DNA of 64,000 nucleotides from Candidatus Magnetominusculus xianensis (lineage in GTDB: Bacteria; Nitrospirota; Thermodesulfovibrionia; Thermodesulfovibrionales; Magnetobacteriaceae): assembly GCA_001541255.1 (NCBI GenBank), contig LNQR01000036.1, positions 1-64,000 on the forward strand, in the 5' to 3' direction. Below the pieces are notes generated by a model that had not been told where the DNA came from, made no database searches, and saw only the letters and a list, made by a program, of their open reading frames with translations. The first letter of the stretch is position 1. The number at the start of each line of letters is the position of its first letter. Positions 36,822-45,801 of this stretch are shown here, piece by piece. Both the position numbers and the translations under genes were made by a program.

Positions 36822-37478
36822 ATGAATTGTGAAATCAAATATCCCAGGCGTATAGTTTCTCAATTCGTAGTAATTGTATCCGCGTTGATGTTAGTTATGT
36901 CTATGGGCGGGTGCCTCGTTCAATCACAATATGGGATTGTCTCCGATGACAGGTCTAATCTCTCATATAATAAAAATTTGTACGGTCAGTGGACAAATGA
37001 AACTAATCTGTATAATATTTTTTATAATCCTAATACTAAAACCTCCTATTATTGGGTTGTTGAGGCTGATGAAAAGATTGGACTCGCGGCCAAAAGTGAT
37101 ATTGTGGAGTTTAATCTGGTTAAAATCGCCGGTTCCCTGTATGTAGATATGCAGTTAACTGAATACAAAGGCAAGAAAACACACAACATCTTAAAAATAG
37201 AGTTTATTGACCCAAACACTCTATATGTGTATCTCTTTAATCTTGATAAAGACTATCTCCAGAGACACTCTGATGAGATAACATTTGCAAATTCAAAAGG
37301 GGCCGCAGACTCCGAAGACTTCCTGATTACCTCTGGTACAAAGCAATTACAGCAGTTCATAAAAAAGCACGATCACCTGTTTGATGGCAATCCGTTGGTC
37401 TTCAGAAAGGTCAAAGGCACAAATAACGATACCGTAAAAGGCCTCCTTAAGTCTTATTTTGGTATTAAGAACAACTAA
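36822..37478 (+). CDS. Lipoprotein of unknown family
   Basis: Protein of 218 aa. A basic N-terminus and a hydrophobic helix end in MGGC, a convincing lipobox with Cys31, so the product is expected to be anchored in a membrane. The mature part is charged and soluble (NLYGQWTNETNLYNIFY, HNILKIEFIDPNTLYVYLFN), with a beta-rich look and no motif I recognise. TTGACA followed by TATGGC with a 16-base spacer upstream (near 36755-36782) might be its promoter. It is not obviously in an operon with the small genes that follow, because a promoter intervenes. Confidence 0.7.
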   Translation: MNCEIKYPRRIVSQFVVIVSALMLVMSMGGCLVQSQYGIVSDDRSNLSYNKNLYGQWTNETNLYNIFYNPNTKTSYYWVVEADEKIGLAAKSDIVEFNLVKIAGSLYVDMQLTEYKGKKTHNILKIEFIDPNTLYVYLFNLDKDYLQRHSDEITFANSKGAADSEDFLITSGTKQLQQFIKKHDHLFDGNPLVFRKVKGTNNDTVKGLLKSYFGIKNN

Positions 37479-37533
37479 CATCCCCGTTAAGGCGTGGCCT
37501 GTGCGTTGACCAAATATTTTTTATTAATAAGAC

Positions 37534-37563
37534 TTGACATTAGCGTATTCTTCTTAGTTTAAT
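37534..37563 (+). promoter_or_regulatory. Promoter giving a leaderless transcript
   Basis: TTGACA (37534-37539), an 18-base spacer and TTTAAT (37558-37563). The -10 ends only seven bases before ATG 37571, so transcription would start at or next to the start codon. No Shine-Dalgarno sequence fits between them. Confidence 0.45.
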
Positions 37564-37570
37564 AATAGAT

Positions 37571-37870
37571 ATGCGAAGGACATTAAGATTCAAGGTGGCA
37601 CTGATATTGGCGCTCGTGATGTGTTTATCGCTTGTAGCGCCGCCAGTGACGCTTAATATGGTGAGCAACGGTGGAAAGACTGCTATTGCTGCACTAGACG
37701 TATGTAATGCATCGAAGACGTTTCTCTCAGCCGCTGAACTCCCTTTAGTATATCCTATGGCATATGACTACACTGCTGTTGTGTCTGCTGATAGTTTTGT
37801 GCCATATTCTGAACGTATAGCCGCAACGCCGTTTTCCTTCACAAAAGACCAGCCTCCAAAATCCGTGTAA
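37571..37870 (+). CDS. Small exported protein of unknown function
   Basis: Protein of 99 aa. MRRTLRFK plus a hydrophobic segment (about 9-26, VALILALVMCLSLVAPPV) looks like a Sec signal peptide, and the remaining about 70 residues are neutral with one CNAS motif. I recognise no family. It has no ribosome binding site but a good promoter ending just upstream, so it is probably read from a leaderless transcript. Because the frame is short, it could also be a fortuitous ORF, but the promoter and signal peptide argue for it. Confidence 0.5.
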   Translation: MRRTLRFKVALILALVMCLSLVAPPVTLNMVSNGGKTAIAALDVCNASKTFLSAAELPLVYPMAYDYTAVVSADSFVPYSERIAATPFSFTKDQPPKSV

Positions 37871-38009
37871 CACATCTGTACAGCTTCTTAACTTAGCTGT
37901 GTGAACAGCTATATAGTGGCTGCGCCGTATTTTCAAGTAATAGTGGCCAGTGATTTGAATACCGGCTTTTTAAAATGTTGTTACTAAATTACACGGAGAA
38001 AGGTTTACA

Positions 38010-38375
38010 ATGGAGAAAGTTCTATTAGTTATTGGCTTAATATCATTAAATTTATATGCAGTTGGCAGTAATGTCCTCCTCCTCACAATACACCGCCATT
38101 TCGACTCAAACGGCTCTTTAGCCGTCATAACGGGACTGGGAGTTGTTTCGATCTCCTCGACACTCTTTATCCCGTTATGTTCTCTTTTTTTTGATAATAA
38201 TTACAATCTTAATATACAGCGCCTTTCCAATTTAGACAGCCTGATTGTCGGCATAGCGGGACGGGAATTGTTCAGCCCCCTTCCTGCTCCCGTTGTGTTT
38301 TCCTTGAGAAACTCGTTCAAAAAATCTCACTTGAACAGAATTACATCATGGTGTACAGCTGGTCTTAAAGCTTGA
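38010..38375 (+). CDS. Small membrane protein of unknown function
   Basis: Protein of 121 aa starting with two hydrophobic segments (about 4-26 and 38-60), then a polar tail with basic residues. The start has a GGAGAAAGG ribosome site eight to twelve bases upstream, so it is likely translated. I recognise no family. It lies before the porin gene on the same strand, with a small CCGCC/GGCGG hairpin (38398-38410) in between, which may end its transcript. Confidence 0.45.
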   Translation: MEKVLLVIGLISLNLYAVGSNVLLLTIHRHFDSNGSLAVITGLGVVSISSTLFIPLCSLFFDNNYNLNIQRLSNLDSLIVGIAGRELFSPLPAPVVFSLRNSFKKSHLNRITSWCTAGLKA

Positions 38376-38453
38376 TTATTAACAATATTTACCAATACCG
38401 CCTTTGGCGGAATAATTACTCTGTGTTTTAGGAGATACAAGGAGGAACTGAAG

Positions 38454-40049
38454 ATGAGGAAGTTTGCAGCAGCTGTGATGACAATGCTGTTAGTACTCAG
38501 TTTTGCACTGACGGCACGCGCCGCAGACGCGCAGTCGGATACAGCCGTAACAGCAAAAGGAAACACCAAGATAACAATTGGTGGAATGATTATGTTTAGG
38601 GGTGAGTATACTCACAACAGATCTAACCAGTTAAACGATGGCAATCAGTATTATAGCTCAAGAATTGTATCCCCTTTTGGGGTAACTCTCTCAAAAAACA
38701 GCGGTCCAATAACCCCAAACAATGACCATCAGGCATATTATGACGGTATGTTAAATCTTAATATAGACGTAAAAGTATCGGACAGCGTTGAGGGTTATGT
38801 TGAACTGCAATCGGGTACTGCAAACAACACCGACATGTGGATGTGGGGCAACATGGGTGATTCCACATACGGCGGTACGATGGCAACCGGCACAGGCGCA
38901 ACAGGCGTATACCAAAGCGGCAACTCGAAAGTAGGCAGTATGTTCATCCGTCAGGCATGGATTAAGTATGAACAGCCAATGTACGGTATTAAGGTTGGAC
39001 ACCAACTGCTGATGCTCGGCAATGGACTGTTTTTTGACCATACAAAGTTCGGAGACGATGCAATCGTAATATGGGTAAATCCTATAAAAAACTTCCACAT
39101 CGGAGCGTTAACGGCGAAGTTCAGAGAAGGCACGGGCGCAACCAGCGCATATGTAGCCCAGACTGCAGCAGCAACCCCGGGTGGCACCGGTCTGGCTAAC
39201 GATTCAGACGCATATGTATTATTAGCTACATACAAAGGCACCAACTACAACGTAAGCGCCGATGTAACGATGGTTAATGACCAGTCCATATCAGCAAGTA
39301 CACCGGTTGCCGGAGGCCCTACGTTTAACGACAACGCGCATCTTTGGAACCTCGGTCTTCGCGGCGATGCTCAACTCAGCGCAGCTACATTAAGGGGCGA
39401 CCTCGAATTCCAGACCGGTACGTGGATTCACAATTCACCTGGTCAGAACAATGGACGTTTCAGAGGTTGGGCAGCACTGGCAGGCCTTGATTATAAGGTT
39501 GGACCAGTTAAACTTACTGGTGAGTTTGCATATGGCAGCGGTAAGGCAGGCGATGACACTGGCAGTGACATCAACCAGTTTGTCACCTCATTAGGAAATA
39601 CCCAGCACTACACCTATGTATATGAGTATCGCGTTAAGTCGGCAGCTGGTGGAATCAGCACAGGTCTTTCTAACACAATATATGTAAAGGGTGGTGCAAA
39701 AGTAGACATAACAAAGCAGCTGAGTGCCGAGGCATATTTGTACTGGTTGTACGCAGCTAAAGCAGTAGCGCTTAATGATGCAGGCGGATTTATAGCCGGT
39801 ATCCCATACAACCCTAACATGTCAAGAGACCTTGGCTGGGAACTCGATGCGAAGGTCACCTATTCATTCGCAAAGAACCTGAAATACTGGGTAGAGGGCG
39901 GCTACTTCTGGACGGGCACAGCGTATGACTATAGAACCAGCCAAACGACATATGTAAATGCTTCAGCCCCAACACCTACGTACAACACCTATACATACTC
40001 AAGAGATAACGCATATGCCATAAGAAATGGTATTTGTTTAAACTTCTGA
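38454..40049 (+). CDS. Outer-membrane porin-like beta-barrel protein
   Basis: Protein of 531 aa with a clear signal peptide (cleavage after ARAAD-type sequence near 23), then alternating short strands rich in aromatic and polar residues ending in NGICLNF, the terminal Phe that guides outer-membrane assembly. Glycine/threonine-rich loops (MGDSTYGGTMATGTGATG) look extracellular. It resembles large porins such as the Nitrospirota/OprP-like alginate-porin group, without a specific match. AAGGAGGAACT precedes the start, and the same sequence precedes the next gene. A perfect hairpin follows, so it can be expressed as a single gene. Confidence 0.8.
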   Translation: MRKFAAAVMTMLLVLSFALTARAADAQSDTAVTAKGNTKITIGGMIMFRGEYTHNRSNQLNDGNQYYSSRIVSPFGVTLSKNSGPITPNNDHQAYYDGMLNLNIDVKVSDSVEGYVELQSGTANNTDMWMWGNMGDSTYGGTMATGTGATGVYQSGNSKVGSMFIRQAWIKYEQPMYGIKVGHQLLMLGNGLFFDHTKFGDDAIVIWVNPIKNFHIGALTAKFREGTGATSAYVAQTAAATPGGTGLANDSDAYVLLATYKGTNYNVSADVTMVNDQSISASTPVAGGPTFNDNAHLWNLGLRGDAQLSAATLRGDLEFQTGTWIHNSPGQNNGRFRGWAALAGLDYKVGPVKLTGEFAYGSGKAGDDTGSDINQFVTSLGNTQHYTYVYEYRVKSAAGGISTGLSNTIYVKGGAKVDITKQLSAEAYLYWLYAAKAVALNDAGGFIAGIPYNPNMSRDLGWELDAKVTYSFAKNLKYWVEGGYFWTGTAYDYRTSQTTYVNASAPTPTYNTYTYSRDNAYAIRNGICLNF

Positions 40050-40061
40050 TAACATATGCAC

Positions 40062-40086
40062 CGCGCGGCACTTAATGTGCCGCGCG
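40062..40086 (+). terminator. Perfect 10-bp hairpin after the porin gene
   Basis: CGCGCGGCAC (40062-40071) and GTGCCGCGCG (40077-40086) pair perfectly around a TTAAT loop. No long T-run follows (TAATACTTATT), so it may allow partial readthrough to the cytochrome gene. Confidence 0.6.
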
Positions 40087-40192
40087 TAATACTTATTGCT
40101 GGGAGGTGATTGACAAAAAAGGTATGAACATGACGCTGAAACATGTGTAAAGAAAGACGCGTAAGTAAAAAATTATAAGGAGGAACTAATCA

Positions 40193-41470
40193 ATGAGAGT
40201 GATTAAAGTATTGGTAGTATCTGCCATTCTATGCGCGCTTATGATTCCTGTGTCAGCAATGGCGAAAGAGTATGGGACGTTGAAAGAGGTAATCGATGCG
40301 TATGACTCGTCAAGGTGTAAGCAGTGCCACGAACAAATCTACAAGGACTGGGAGAAAGCAGCCCATTCGATGCCAATTATGGGACCGTTTAATAAGACAC
40401 TTGGTACTCTTCAGGATTATCTGAAACAGCGCAATCCCGAAAAGGGCGAGTTCAAAAAATCAAACGAAGTTACGAAGAGCATGAAAGAGTACATGATGCC
40501 GTGCTTTGTCTGCCATGTGCCTCAACTTAGAGAAATGTCTGAAAAAGCAGCTCATGAACTTGCCGATGCGGTGTTAAAAGAAAACTATGACGTGTTGGAG
40601 AAACTCCAGATCAACTGTATCGTATGCCACAATCAAATCCCCATACTAAGGAAATTCAGAGATGGTAATCCAGAGCCTGATACGGTATATGGCAATAAAG
40701 ACCTCGGCGGTGCACATCCAGATAAGGTATTTACAAAATCGAAGCGCCATGAGATGATAGAAGACTCCTCGTTTTGCGGGCAGTGCCACCAGGGGCCGAA
40801 TGTTGTAACCTCCCTTGTCCTGCCCTCGTCTGAACCTATGTGGTGTGTATCAAATTATGATAGCTGGCTTCAGAACTACATACCAAACGGAGGGGATAAA
40901 AACTGCCAGGACTGCCACATGAGGGCGCCAAACACCGGTCATCGTTTCCCGCCAAACTATCAGGACTATAAGTATGAGATGGAAAGGCTTAAAAAGCACA
41001 TAAAATTTGATGCAACGGCTATGGCCTATACTCAGCAAATAAAAGTGCCTGAGCTAATATCCATCCCAATGGTCGTTATAAAGACCAAGACATGGACTGA
41101 GGAGATCGGACACAGGTTTACAGACGGATGTCCGTCACCGTCGCACTTTTTGTTAAAGGTGACAGTGAAGGGAAAGGACGGCAAAGAGCTTTTCAATGAA
41201 ACAAAGTACTATTTCCCGCAGAAAAAGCGCGCTGACGCGGAGAACAAGGTAATATTTGCTTCATTAAGAAAGCTGACTCTTCTGAGGGATACAACGCTGC
41301 AGCCTTTCAAGGCTAACGAAGAGACATTTGAGGTGAAGCTGCCAAAGGATGTAGAAGATGCTACAGTTGAGGCAACTCTGACATTAGTCATAGAGCCTGG
41401 CGTGAAGGAAGCCGTATATGAGCTAGGAAAATTCTCGAAATTTGTGAGTATAAAAGGCCGCAAGCAGTAA
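40193..41470 (+). CDS. Pentahaem c-type cytochrome, periplasmic
   Basis: Protein of 425 aa with a signal peptide (about 1-24) and five CxxCH haem sites: Cys42-His46, Cys104-His108, Cys142-His146, Cys195-His199 and Cys238-His242. All lie in the first 245 residues; the C-terminal about 180 residues are beta-rich with no haem. Spacing does not match a tetrahaem c554 or NrfA exactly, so it is a multihaem family of unknown redox partner. Location between a porin and a second cytochrome suggests electron transfer to or through the envelope (inference). AAGGAGGAACT gives the start. Confidence 0.9.
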   Translation: MRVIKVLVVSAILCALMIPVSAMAKEYGTLKEVIDAYDSSRCKQCHEQIYKDWEKAAHSMPIMGPFNKTLGTLQDYLKQRNPEKGEFKKSNEVTKSMKEYMMPCFVCHVPQLREMSEKAAHELADAVLKENYDVLEKLQINCIVCHNQIPILRKFRDGNPEPDTVYGNKDLGGAHPDKVFTKSKRHEMIEDSSFCGQCHQGPNVVTSLVLPSSEPMWCVSNYDSWLQNYIPNGGDKNCQDCHMRAPNTGHRFPPNYQDYKYEMERLKKHIKFDATAMAYTQQIKVPELISIPMVVIKTKTWTEEIGHRFTDGCPSPSHFLLKVTVKGKDGKELFNETKYYFPQKKRADAENKVIFASLRKLTLLRDTTLQPFKANEETFEVKLPKDVEDATVEATLTLVIEPGVKEAVYELGKFSKFVSIKGRKQ

Positions 41471-41505
41471 TTTAAAGCCAATGCACTCTGTAGCGTGATA
41501 TCCAG

Positions 41506-41533
41506 GGGGGGCTGGTCATAATGCCAGCCCCCC
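41506..41533 (+). terminator. G/C hairpin between the two cytochrome genes
   Basis: GGGGGGCTGG (41506-41515) pairs perfectly with CCAGCCCCCC (41524-41533) around an eight-base loop. ATTAATAAAGGAG follows with no T-run, and the ribosome site of the next gene starts eight bases later, so it may serve as a transcript-processing or attenuating stem. Confidence 0.5.
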
Positions 41534-41554
41534 ATTAATAAAGGAGACTGATTG

Positions 41555-42619
41555 ATGAGAAAGAGTAAACTGTTGTTAGTAATGTTTTATGCCGCAGTGA
41601 CGGCAATCTGCCAAACACATGTCTATGCAGCCAGTGATGGGGTATCGCTCTATGAGTCAAATTGTATCCACTGCCACAACGCAATCCCGGCAACTGACCC
41701 ACGTTTTTATAACGCAGCCACTTCAACCATAAAAAGTGCTATAACAAATATCAGTGCCATGAAAAGCACCAGTTCTATTCAAACCCTGACCTCAACGCAG
41801 GTTCAGTCTATTGCCGATTACATAAACAGTACAGGTATGACTTCAAACTGGATAGCCGCCGCAGTGGGCGATTTCAACAGCGATGGAAAAACAGACATAT
41901 TATGGAGGGACACATTAAACGGCTATAACTATGTATGGCTAATGGATGGAACCACTGTAAGCAGTGGATATTTTCTGCCGACATTTGCAAACAAGGCATG
42001 GTATGTTGCAGGAGTAGGAGATTTCAGCATACATGGCCATGCAAAGCACCCAGACGGTTACGCGGACATTTTATGGAGAAATCCTTCAACCGGAGAAAAC
42101 GCGATATGGAAGTTAAAGAGTGATAACGTAACAAGTACAGTAGTCCTTCCTGCCCTAAGCGGCAGGAACTGGGCGGTGACCGGGCTGGGGCATTTTGATA
42201 ACGACACGGTTAGCCTTGACATCCTTTGGAGGGATTTGGCTAATGGTTACAATGCTGTATGGTACTTAAGCGGCACCACTGTAAACAACATTGGTGTACT
42301 GCCTGATTTAACTGATGATATGTGGGTAGTGGCTGGCACTGGCGATTTTAATCGCGATGGTTTAACCGATGTAGTATGGAGACATAAGATGTACGGTAAT
42401 AATGCTGTATGGCTTCTCAATTGGACATCGATAGCCAGCGCGCAGTTGCTGCCGACAGTGGCCGATATGAACTGGACAATTGTAGCCATAGGGGATTTTA
42501 ACGCTGATGGTTATCCAGATATCCTGTGGAGAAATCAAAATATCGGGGCAAATGCAATCTGGCTGATGAACGGCACAGCGGTGAATAGTACAGTAGTGCT
42601 TCCATCATTCGGGCCGTAG
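41555..42619 (+). CDS. Monohaem cytochrome c fused to FG-GAP/VCBS-type repeats
   Basis: Protein of 354 aa: signal peptide (about 1-25), a class I cytochrome c domain with CIHCH (Cys37, Cys40, His41) to about residue 95, then five repeats of the pattern (V/I)GDFNxDGxxDILWR, typical of calcium-binding FG-GAP/VCBS beta-propeller blades. The repeats are regular, about 50 residues apart, each followed by an aromatic-rich NAVWLxxG element. A propeller of five to six blades with a haem domain suggests an exported, surface or periplasmic redox protein. ATG 41555 follows AAGGAG by eight bases. Confidence 0.85.
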   Translation: MRKSKLLLVMFYAAVTAICQTHVYAASDGVSLYESNCIHCHNAIPATDPRFYNAATSTIKSAITNISAMKSTSSIQTLTSTQVQSIADYINSTGMTSNWIAAAVGDFNSDGKTDILWRDTLNGYNYVWLMDGTTVSSGYFLPTFANKAWYVAGVGDFSIHGHAKHPDGYADILWRNPSTGENAIWKLKSDNVTSTVVLPALSGRNWAVTGLGHFDNDTVSLDILWRDLANGYNAVWYLSGTTVNNIGVLPDLTDDMWVVAGTGDFNRDGLTDVVWRHKMYGNNAVWLLNWTSIASAQLLPTVADMNWTIVAIGDFNADGYPDILWRNQNIGANAIWLMNGTAVNSTVVLPSFGP

Positions 42620-42646
42620 TAATTCGCCATAATAATTCTATTAATG

Positions 42647-42677
42647 GGCCTGTCTTTTACGGCGGGGCAGGCCTTTT
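42647..42677 (+). terminator. Intrinsic terminator after the cytochrome-VCBS gene
   Basis: GGCCTG (42647-42652) pairs with CAGGCC (42668-42673), extendable by G-U pairs, and is followed by TTTT. It ends the porin-cytochrome stretch. Confidence 0.6.
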
Positions 42678-42797
42678 CACATATGTAACACCATGTTGTC
42701 CTACAGTGTTCCGAAACAAAATCATTGCATGAATCTACACACGATATTGTATAATAATAAAGCAGCGCTGAACCCATTGTTAAGGAGGACCGTCGAG

Positions 42798-43028
42798 ATG
42801 CCGCAAATAGATATCAAGTGGGTCGTACCTCATGTATTAAGGGCAAGCTGAGTTGCTGGCGCTCTGCCGGAGACAGGGCTAAAGTCCAGTGATGCAATAA
42901 TACACTTCCTAAGCAGTGCCCCAAAGCACTTGTGGTCATTAGACATTAACTTCAACTGTTCAAAGAGTAATTCCAAAATCAAACTAACACCAGCTTCAGA
43001 CTATGTCCTGATCACTGGTGCTTATTAA
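42798..43028 (+). pseudogene. Small gene interrupted by an in-frame TGA (76 codons overall)
   Basis: A TAAGGAGG ribosome site (42781-42788) nine bases before ATG starts an ORF of 17 codons, MPQIDIKWVVPHVLRAS, ended by TGA (42849-42851). The same frame then stays open for 58 more codons to a TAA at 43026-43028 that lies 18 bases before the next gene's start. Reading through gives a small soluble-looking protein with one Cys. The simplest reading is a nonsense mutation in a small gene. Alternatives are a 17-aa leader peptide or selenocysteine; no adjacent redox-type Cys supports the latter. The family is not recognised. Confidence 0.4.
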
Positions 43029-43046
43029 ATTCAAAGGATGGATATT

Positions 43047-43673
43047 ATGAATAACAAACTTGAGCGTAAAGACTACTGGGACGATGTTTATAAAAACAAA
43101 CTGCCGAATCAGGTGAGCTGGTATGAAGAGTTTCCTGTGGTATCATTTGATATGATTGAAGCTTCAGGAGTCGGGCCTGACGCCAATATTATTGACGTTG
43201 GGGGAGGTGCGTCAAACCTCGTAGATAATCTCCTATCCAATGGATATAGAAGGATAACTGTCCTGGATGTCGCTCCCTTGTCAATAGACAAGGCAAAGGA
43301 GAGGCTTAAGGGTAAGGCCGGTAGTGTTAAATGGCTGGAGGCCGATATTACAGAGGTCAAACTCACTGAAGATTATGACGTTTGGCACGACAGGGCGGTT
43401 TTTCACTTTCTTACTAATGCAGATGACAGAAAGAGATATGTCAGCGCTGTCAGGCAGTCACTGAAGATAGGCGGTCATCTCATCATTTCAACGTTTTCTG
43501 TAGACGGCCCAATGAAATGCAGCGGTTTAGACGTGGTAAGGTATAGCCCTCAGACGTTGAGTAGTGAGTTTGGGGATGATTTTCAGTTGATAGAGTCTTC
43601 CCATGTTGAACACATAACACCAGCAAAGGTGGTGCAGAGGTTTATTTTTTGCCGCTTTAAGAGGGTTAGATAA
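43047..43673 (+). CDS. Class I SAM-dependent methyltransferase
   Basis: Protein of 208 aa with motif I as IIDVGGGASNLVDNL, then VLDVAP, WLEADITEV, VWHDRAVFHF and IGGHLIISTFSV. The DVGGGAS form of motif I, the RDYWDDVYK-like N-terminus and the WHDRAVFHFLT segment match a common small methyltransferase family (TehB/thiopurine-methyltransferase-like) often involved in metalloid or small-molecule methylation. Substrate unknown. ATG 43047 is preferred over 43038 because AAAGGA then sits at correct spacing. It follows the interrupted small gene by 18 bases. Confidence 0.82.
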   Translation: MNNKLERKDYWDDVYKNKLPNQVSWYEEFPVVSFDMIEASGVGPDANIIDVGGGASNLVDNLLSNGYRRITVLDVAPLSIDKAKERLKGKAGSVKWLEADITEVKLTEDYDVWHDRAVFHFLTNADDRKRYVSAVRQSLKIGGHLIISTFSVDGPMKCSGLDVVRYSPQTLSSEFGDDFQLIESSHVEHITPAKVVQRFIFCRFKRVR

Positions 43674-43787
43674 AAAACTTGGGTCTTCCCCCTTTATTAT
43701 ATAACGGGATTTATACTATACTTTACGAGTTAAATATGTATCTCGTTGGGCAGGGCCGTAATCCAATATTTTAAAGGGGGTAGAGCT

Positions 43788-45755
43788 ATGAAGTTTGGCG
43801 GTATAACGCGTTTTCTCACGGGAGTGGCAATCCCGGTGTTTTCGATAAGGACGGAGGAAGGCTGCGGGGTAGGTGAATTCCTTGATTTGATAAAGATGGG
43901 CTCGTGGTGTCAGAAGTCAGGTGTGGATGTCATTCAGATTTTACCGGTTAACGACACCGGGGCGGATTCGTCTCCATATAATGCAATAAGCGCCTTCGCG
44001 CTCCATCCGATTTATGTACGGCTAATGGAGCTGACTGCTTCTGTTAAGGTTTTTAAAGAGGAATATAAAGAGGAAATCAACGCAGCCACCTTGCGTTTTA
44101 ATGCCCTTGAGCTTGTCGATTATCAAGCCGTTCGGCAATTTAAAGAGCAGATGCTCAAAAAGATATATGAAGACAACATCGATTCCATAAAGAAAGATAA
44201 GACCATTAAGACATGGCTAGATTCCAACCAGTGGGTAAAGCACTACGCTGTATATCGCTGCTTAAAGGACATTAATAATCAAAACTGGTGGAAGGCCTGG
44301 AGTACGCTGAAAGACCCAAAGGCTGGGGAGATCGACGCCTACTGGGATGACCAGCAAGATGATGTCATGTTTTACGCATGGGTGCAGTTCGAGCTTGAAA
44401 AGCAACTGAAGAAGGCTGCTCAGGCGCTTGAGTTCAAGGGGCTTCGATTAAAAGGTGATATCCCGATAATGATAAACGAAGACAGTGCCGATGTATGGGC
44501 GCAAAGGAAATACTTCGATCTCAGTATGAGGGCAGGGGCACCGCCCGATATGTTTTCAGAAAGCGGCCAGAACTGGGGTTTTCCCTGCTATAACTGGGAA
44601 GTGCTGGAAAAAGAAGACTATCAGTGGTGGCGCCAAAGGCTTAAGCAGGCGTCAAAATTCTACCACGCCTACCGTATAGACCATGTGCTGGGGTTTTTCC
44701 GCATCTGGGGAATTCCTGAGAAAGAGAAAACCGGCATACTTGGGTATTTTGCCCCGGCAGTTCAGATCAAGAAGGCCGATTTAATAAAGTATGGATTTGA
44801 TGAGGAGAGGATAAAGACCTTTGTACATCCGGTATTTACGCGGTCATATGTGACGAGCCTCTTTGGAAATGCCTCAGAGGGTGTGATAAATAAATATTTC
44901 GAGACTACAGCCACCGGTCATCTGGCCTTTATAAGCGCAATTGAAGGTGAAAGGGCAATAGCCGCACTGCCGGAAGACCATTCAGTCAGGGATAAACTTA
45001 CCGGGCTCTATCACAATAGAATCCTGCTTGATGCAGGCAGTGGCTATCTGCCGACATGGTATTACTACAGGACGATGACGTTTAACAATATGAATGATGA
45101 CGAGCGCAGGCGGATAAGGGAATTAGTCGAGGCAAGCAATACCGCACAAGAGGATTTATGGCGAATAAACGGTAAAAAGCTCCTGTCCATGATGTGTGAG
45201 ACTACGGACATGCTGGTCTGTGCCGAAGACCTCGGTGCGATACCAAAGTGTGTCCCTGGCGTTTTGGAAGAACTGAAGATTCTTGGCCTCAAAGTAGAGC
45301 GCTGGGCAAGAGACTATGACAAGCACAACTCCCCATATATAGACACGTATCACTATCCACGCCTTTCTGTATGTTCACCGTCGGTACATGACACATCGAC
45401 GCTGCGCGGCTGGTGGGAAGAGGCCAACTGGGACAGAAACCAGTATTACTACACCATTGGGATGCACGGTGAGTGTCCCAAATACCTGACAACTGAACTG
45501 GCGGAAAAGATAATATGGCGCAGCTTAAATGCCGGCTCAACCCTAACGATTCTACTTTTCCAGGACCTGCTGTCACTCTACTATAATCTGCGTACAAAGG
45601 ACCATGAGCAGGAGAGAGTAAACGTCCCCGGCACTGTAACGCCAAAAAACTGGGCATACAGGATGAAAGACAATATGGACAAGATGATAAATTACGACGA
45701 GTATAACAGCTATCTGAGCAGGCTGATTGAAGAACGCCGTAGGCGCTCTTTTTGA
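43788..45755 (+). CDS. malQ: 4-alpha-glucanotransferase (amylomaltase)
   Basis: Protein of 655 aa of glycoside hydrolase family 77, which transfers alpha-1,4-glucan segments between oligosaccharides in glycogen and maltodextrin turnover. Family signatures: SSPYNAISAFALHPIYV, GDIPIMINEDSADVW, YRIDHVLGFFRIW (nucleophile Asp), LVCAEDLGAIP (acid/base Glu), and SVHDTSTLRGWW. The enzyme is the longer form with an extra N-terminal arm. ATG 43788 is fixed by AAAGGGGG six bases upstream. It begins the glycogen gene group malQ-glgX-(insert)-glgB. Confidence 0.92.
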   Translation: MKFGGITRFLTGVAIPVFSIRTEEGCGVGEFLDLIKMGSWCQKSGVDVIQILPVNDTGADSSPYNAISAFALHPIYVRLMELTASVKVFKEEYKEEINAATLRFNALELVDYQAVRQFKEQMLKKIYEDNIDSIKKDKTIKTWLDSNQWVKHYAVYRCLKDINNQNWWKAWSTLKDPKAGEIDAYWDDQQDDVMFYAWVQFELEKQLKKAAQALEFKGLRLKGDIPIMINEDSADVWAQRKYFDLSMRAGAPPDMFSESGQNWGFPCYNWEVLEKEDYQWWRQRLKQASKFYHAYRIDHVLGFFRIWGIPEKEKTGILGYFAPAVQIKKADLIKYGFDEERIKTFVHPVFTRSYVTSLFGNASEGVINKYFETTATGHLAFISAIEGERAIAALPEDHSVRDKLTGLYHNRILLDAGSGYLPTWYYYRTMTFNNMNDDERRRIRELVEASNTAQEDLWRINGKKLLSMMCETTDMLVCAEDLGAIPKCVPGVLEELKILGLKVERWARDYDKHNSPYIDTYHYPRLSVCSPSVHDTSTLRGWWEEANWDRNQYYYTIGMHGECPKYLTTELAEKIIWRSLNAGSTLTILLFQDLLSLYYNLRTKDHEQERVNVPGTVTPKNWAYRMKDNMDKMINYDEYNSYLSRLIEERRRRSF

Positions 45756-45801
45756 ACAATGACTCAGCCGTCGAACTAAACTGAGGATGGATATACTGTA
45801 A

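Noticed and set aside
42849..42851. Firm call of selenocysteine at the TGA
   Set aside because: No CxxU or UxxC redox context, and no Sec machinery in the window; kept only as an alternative.
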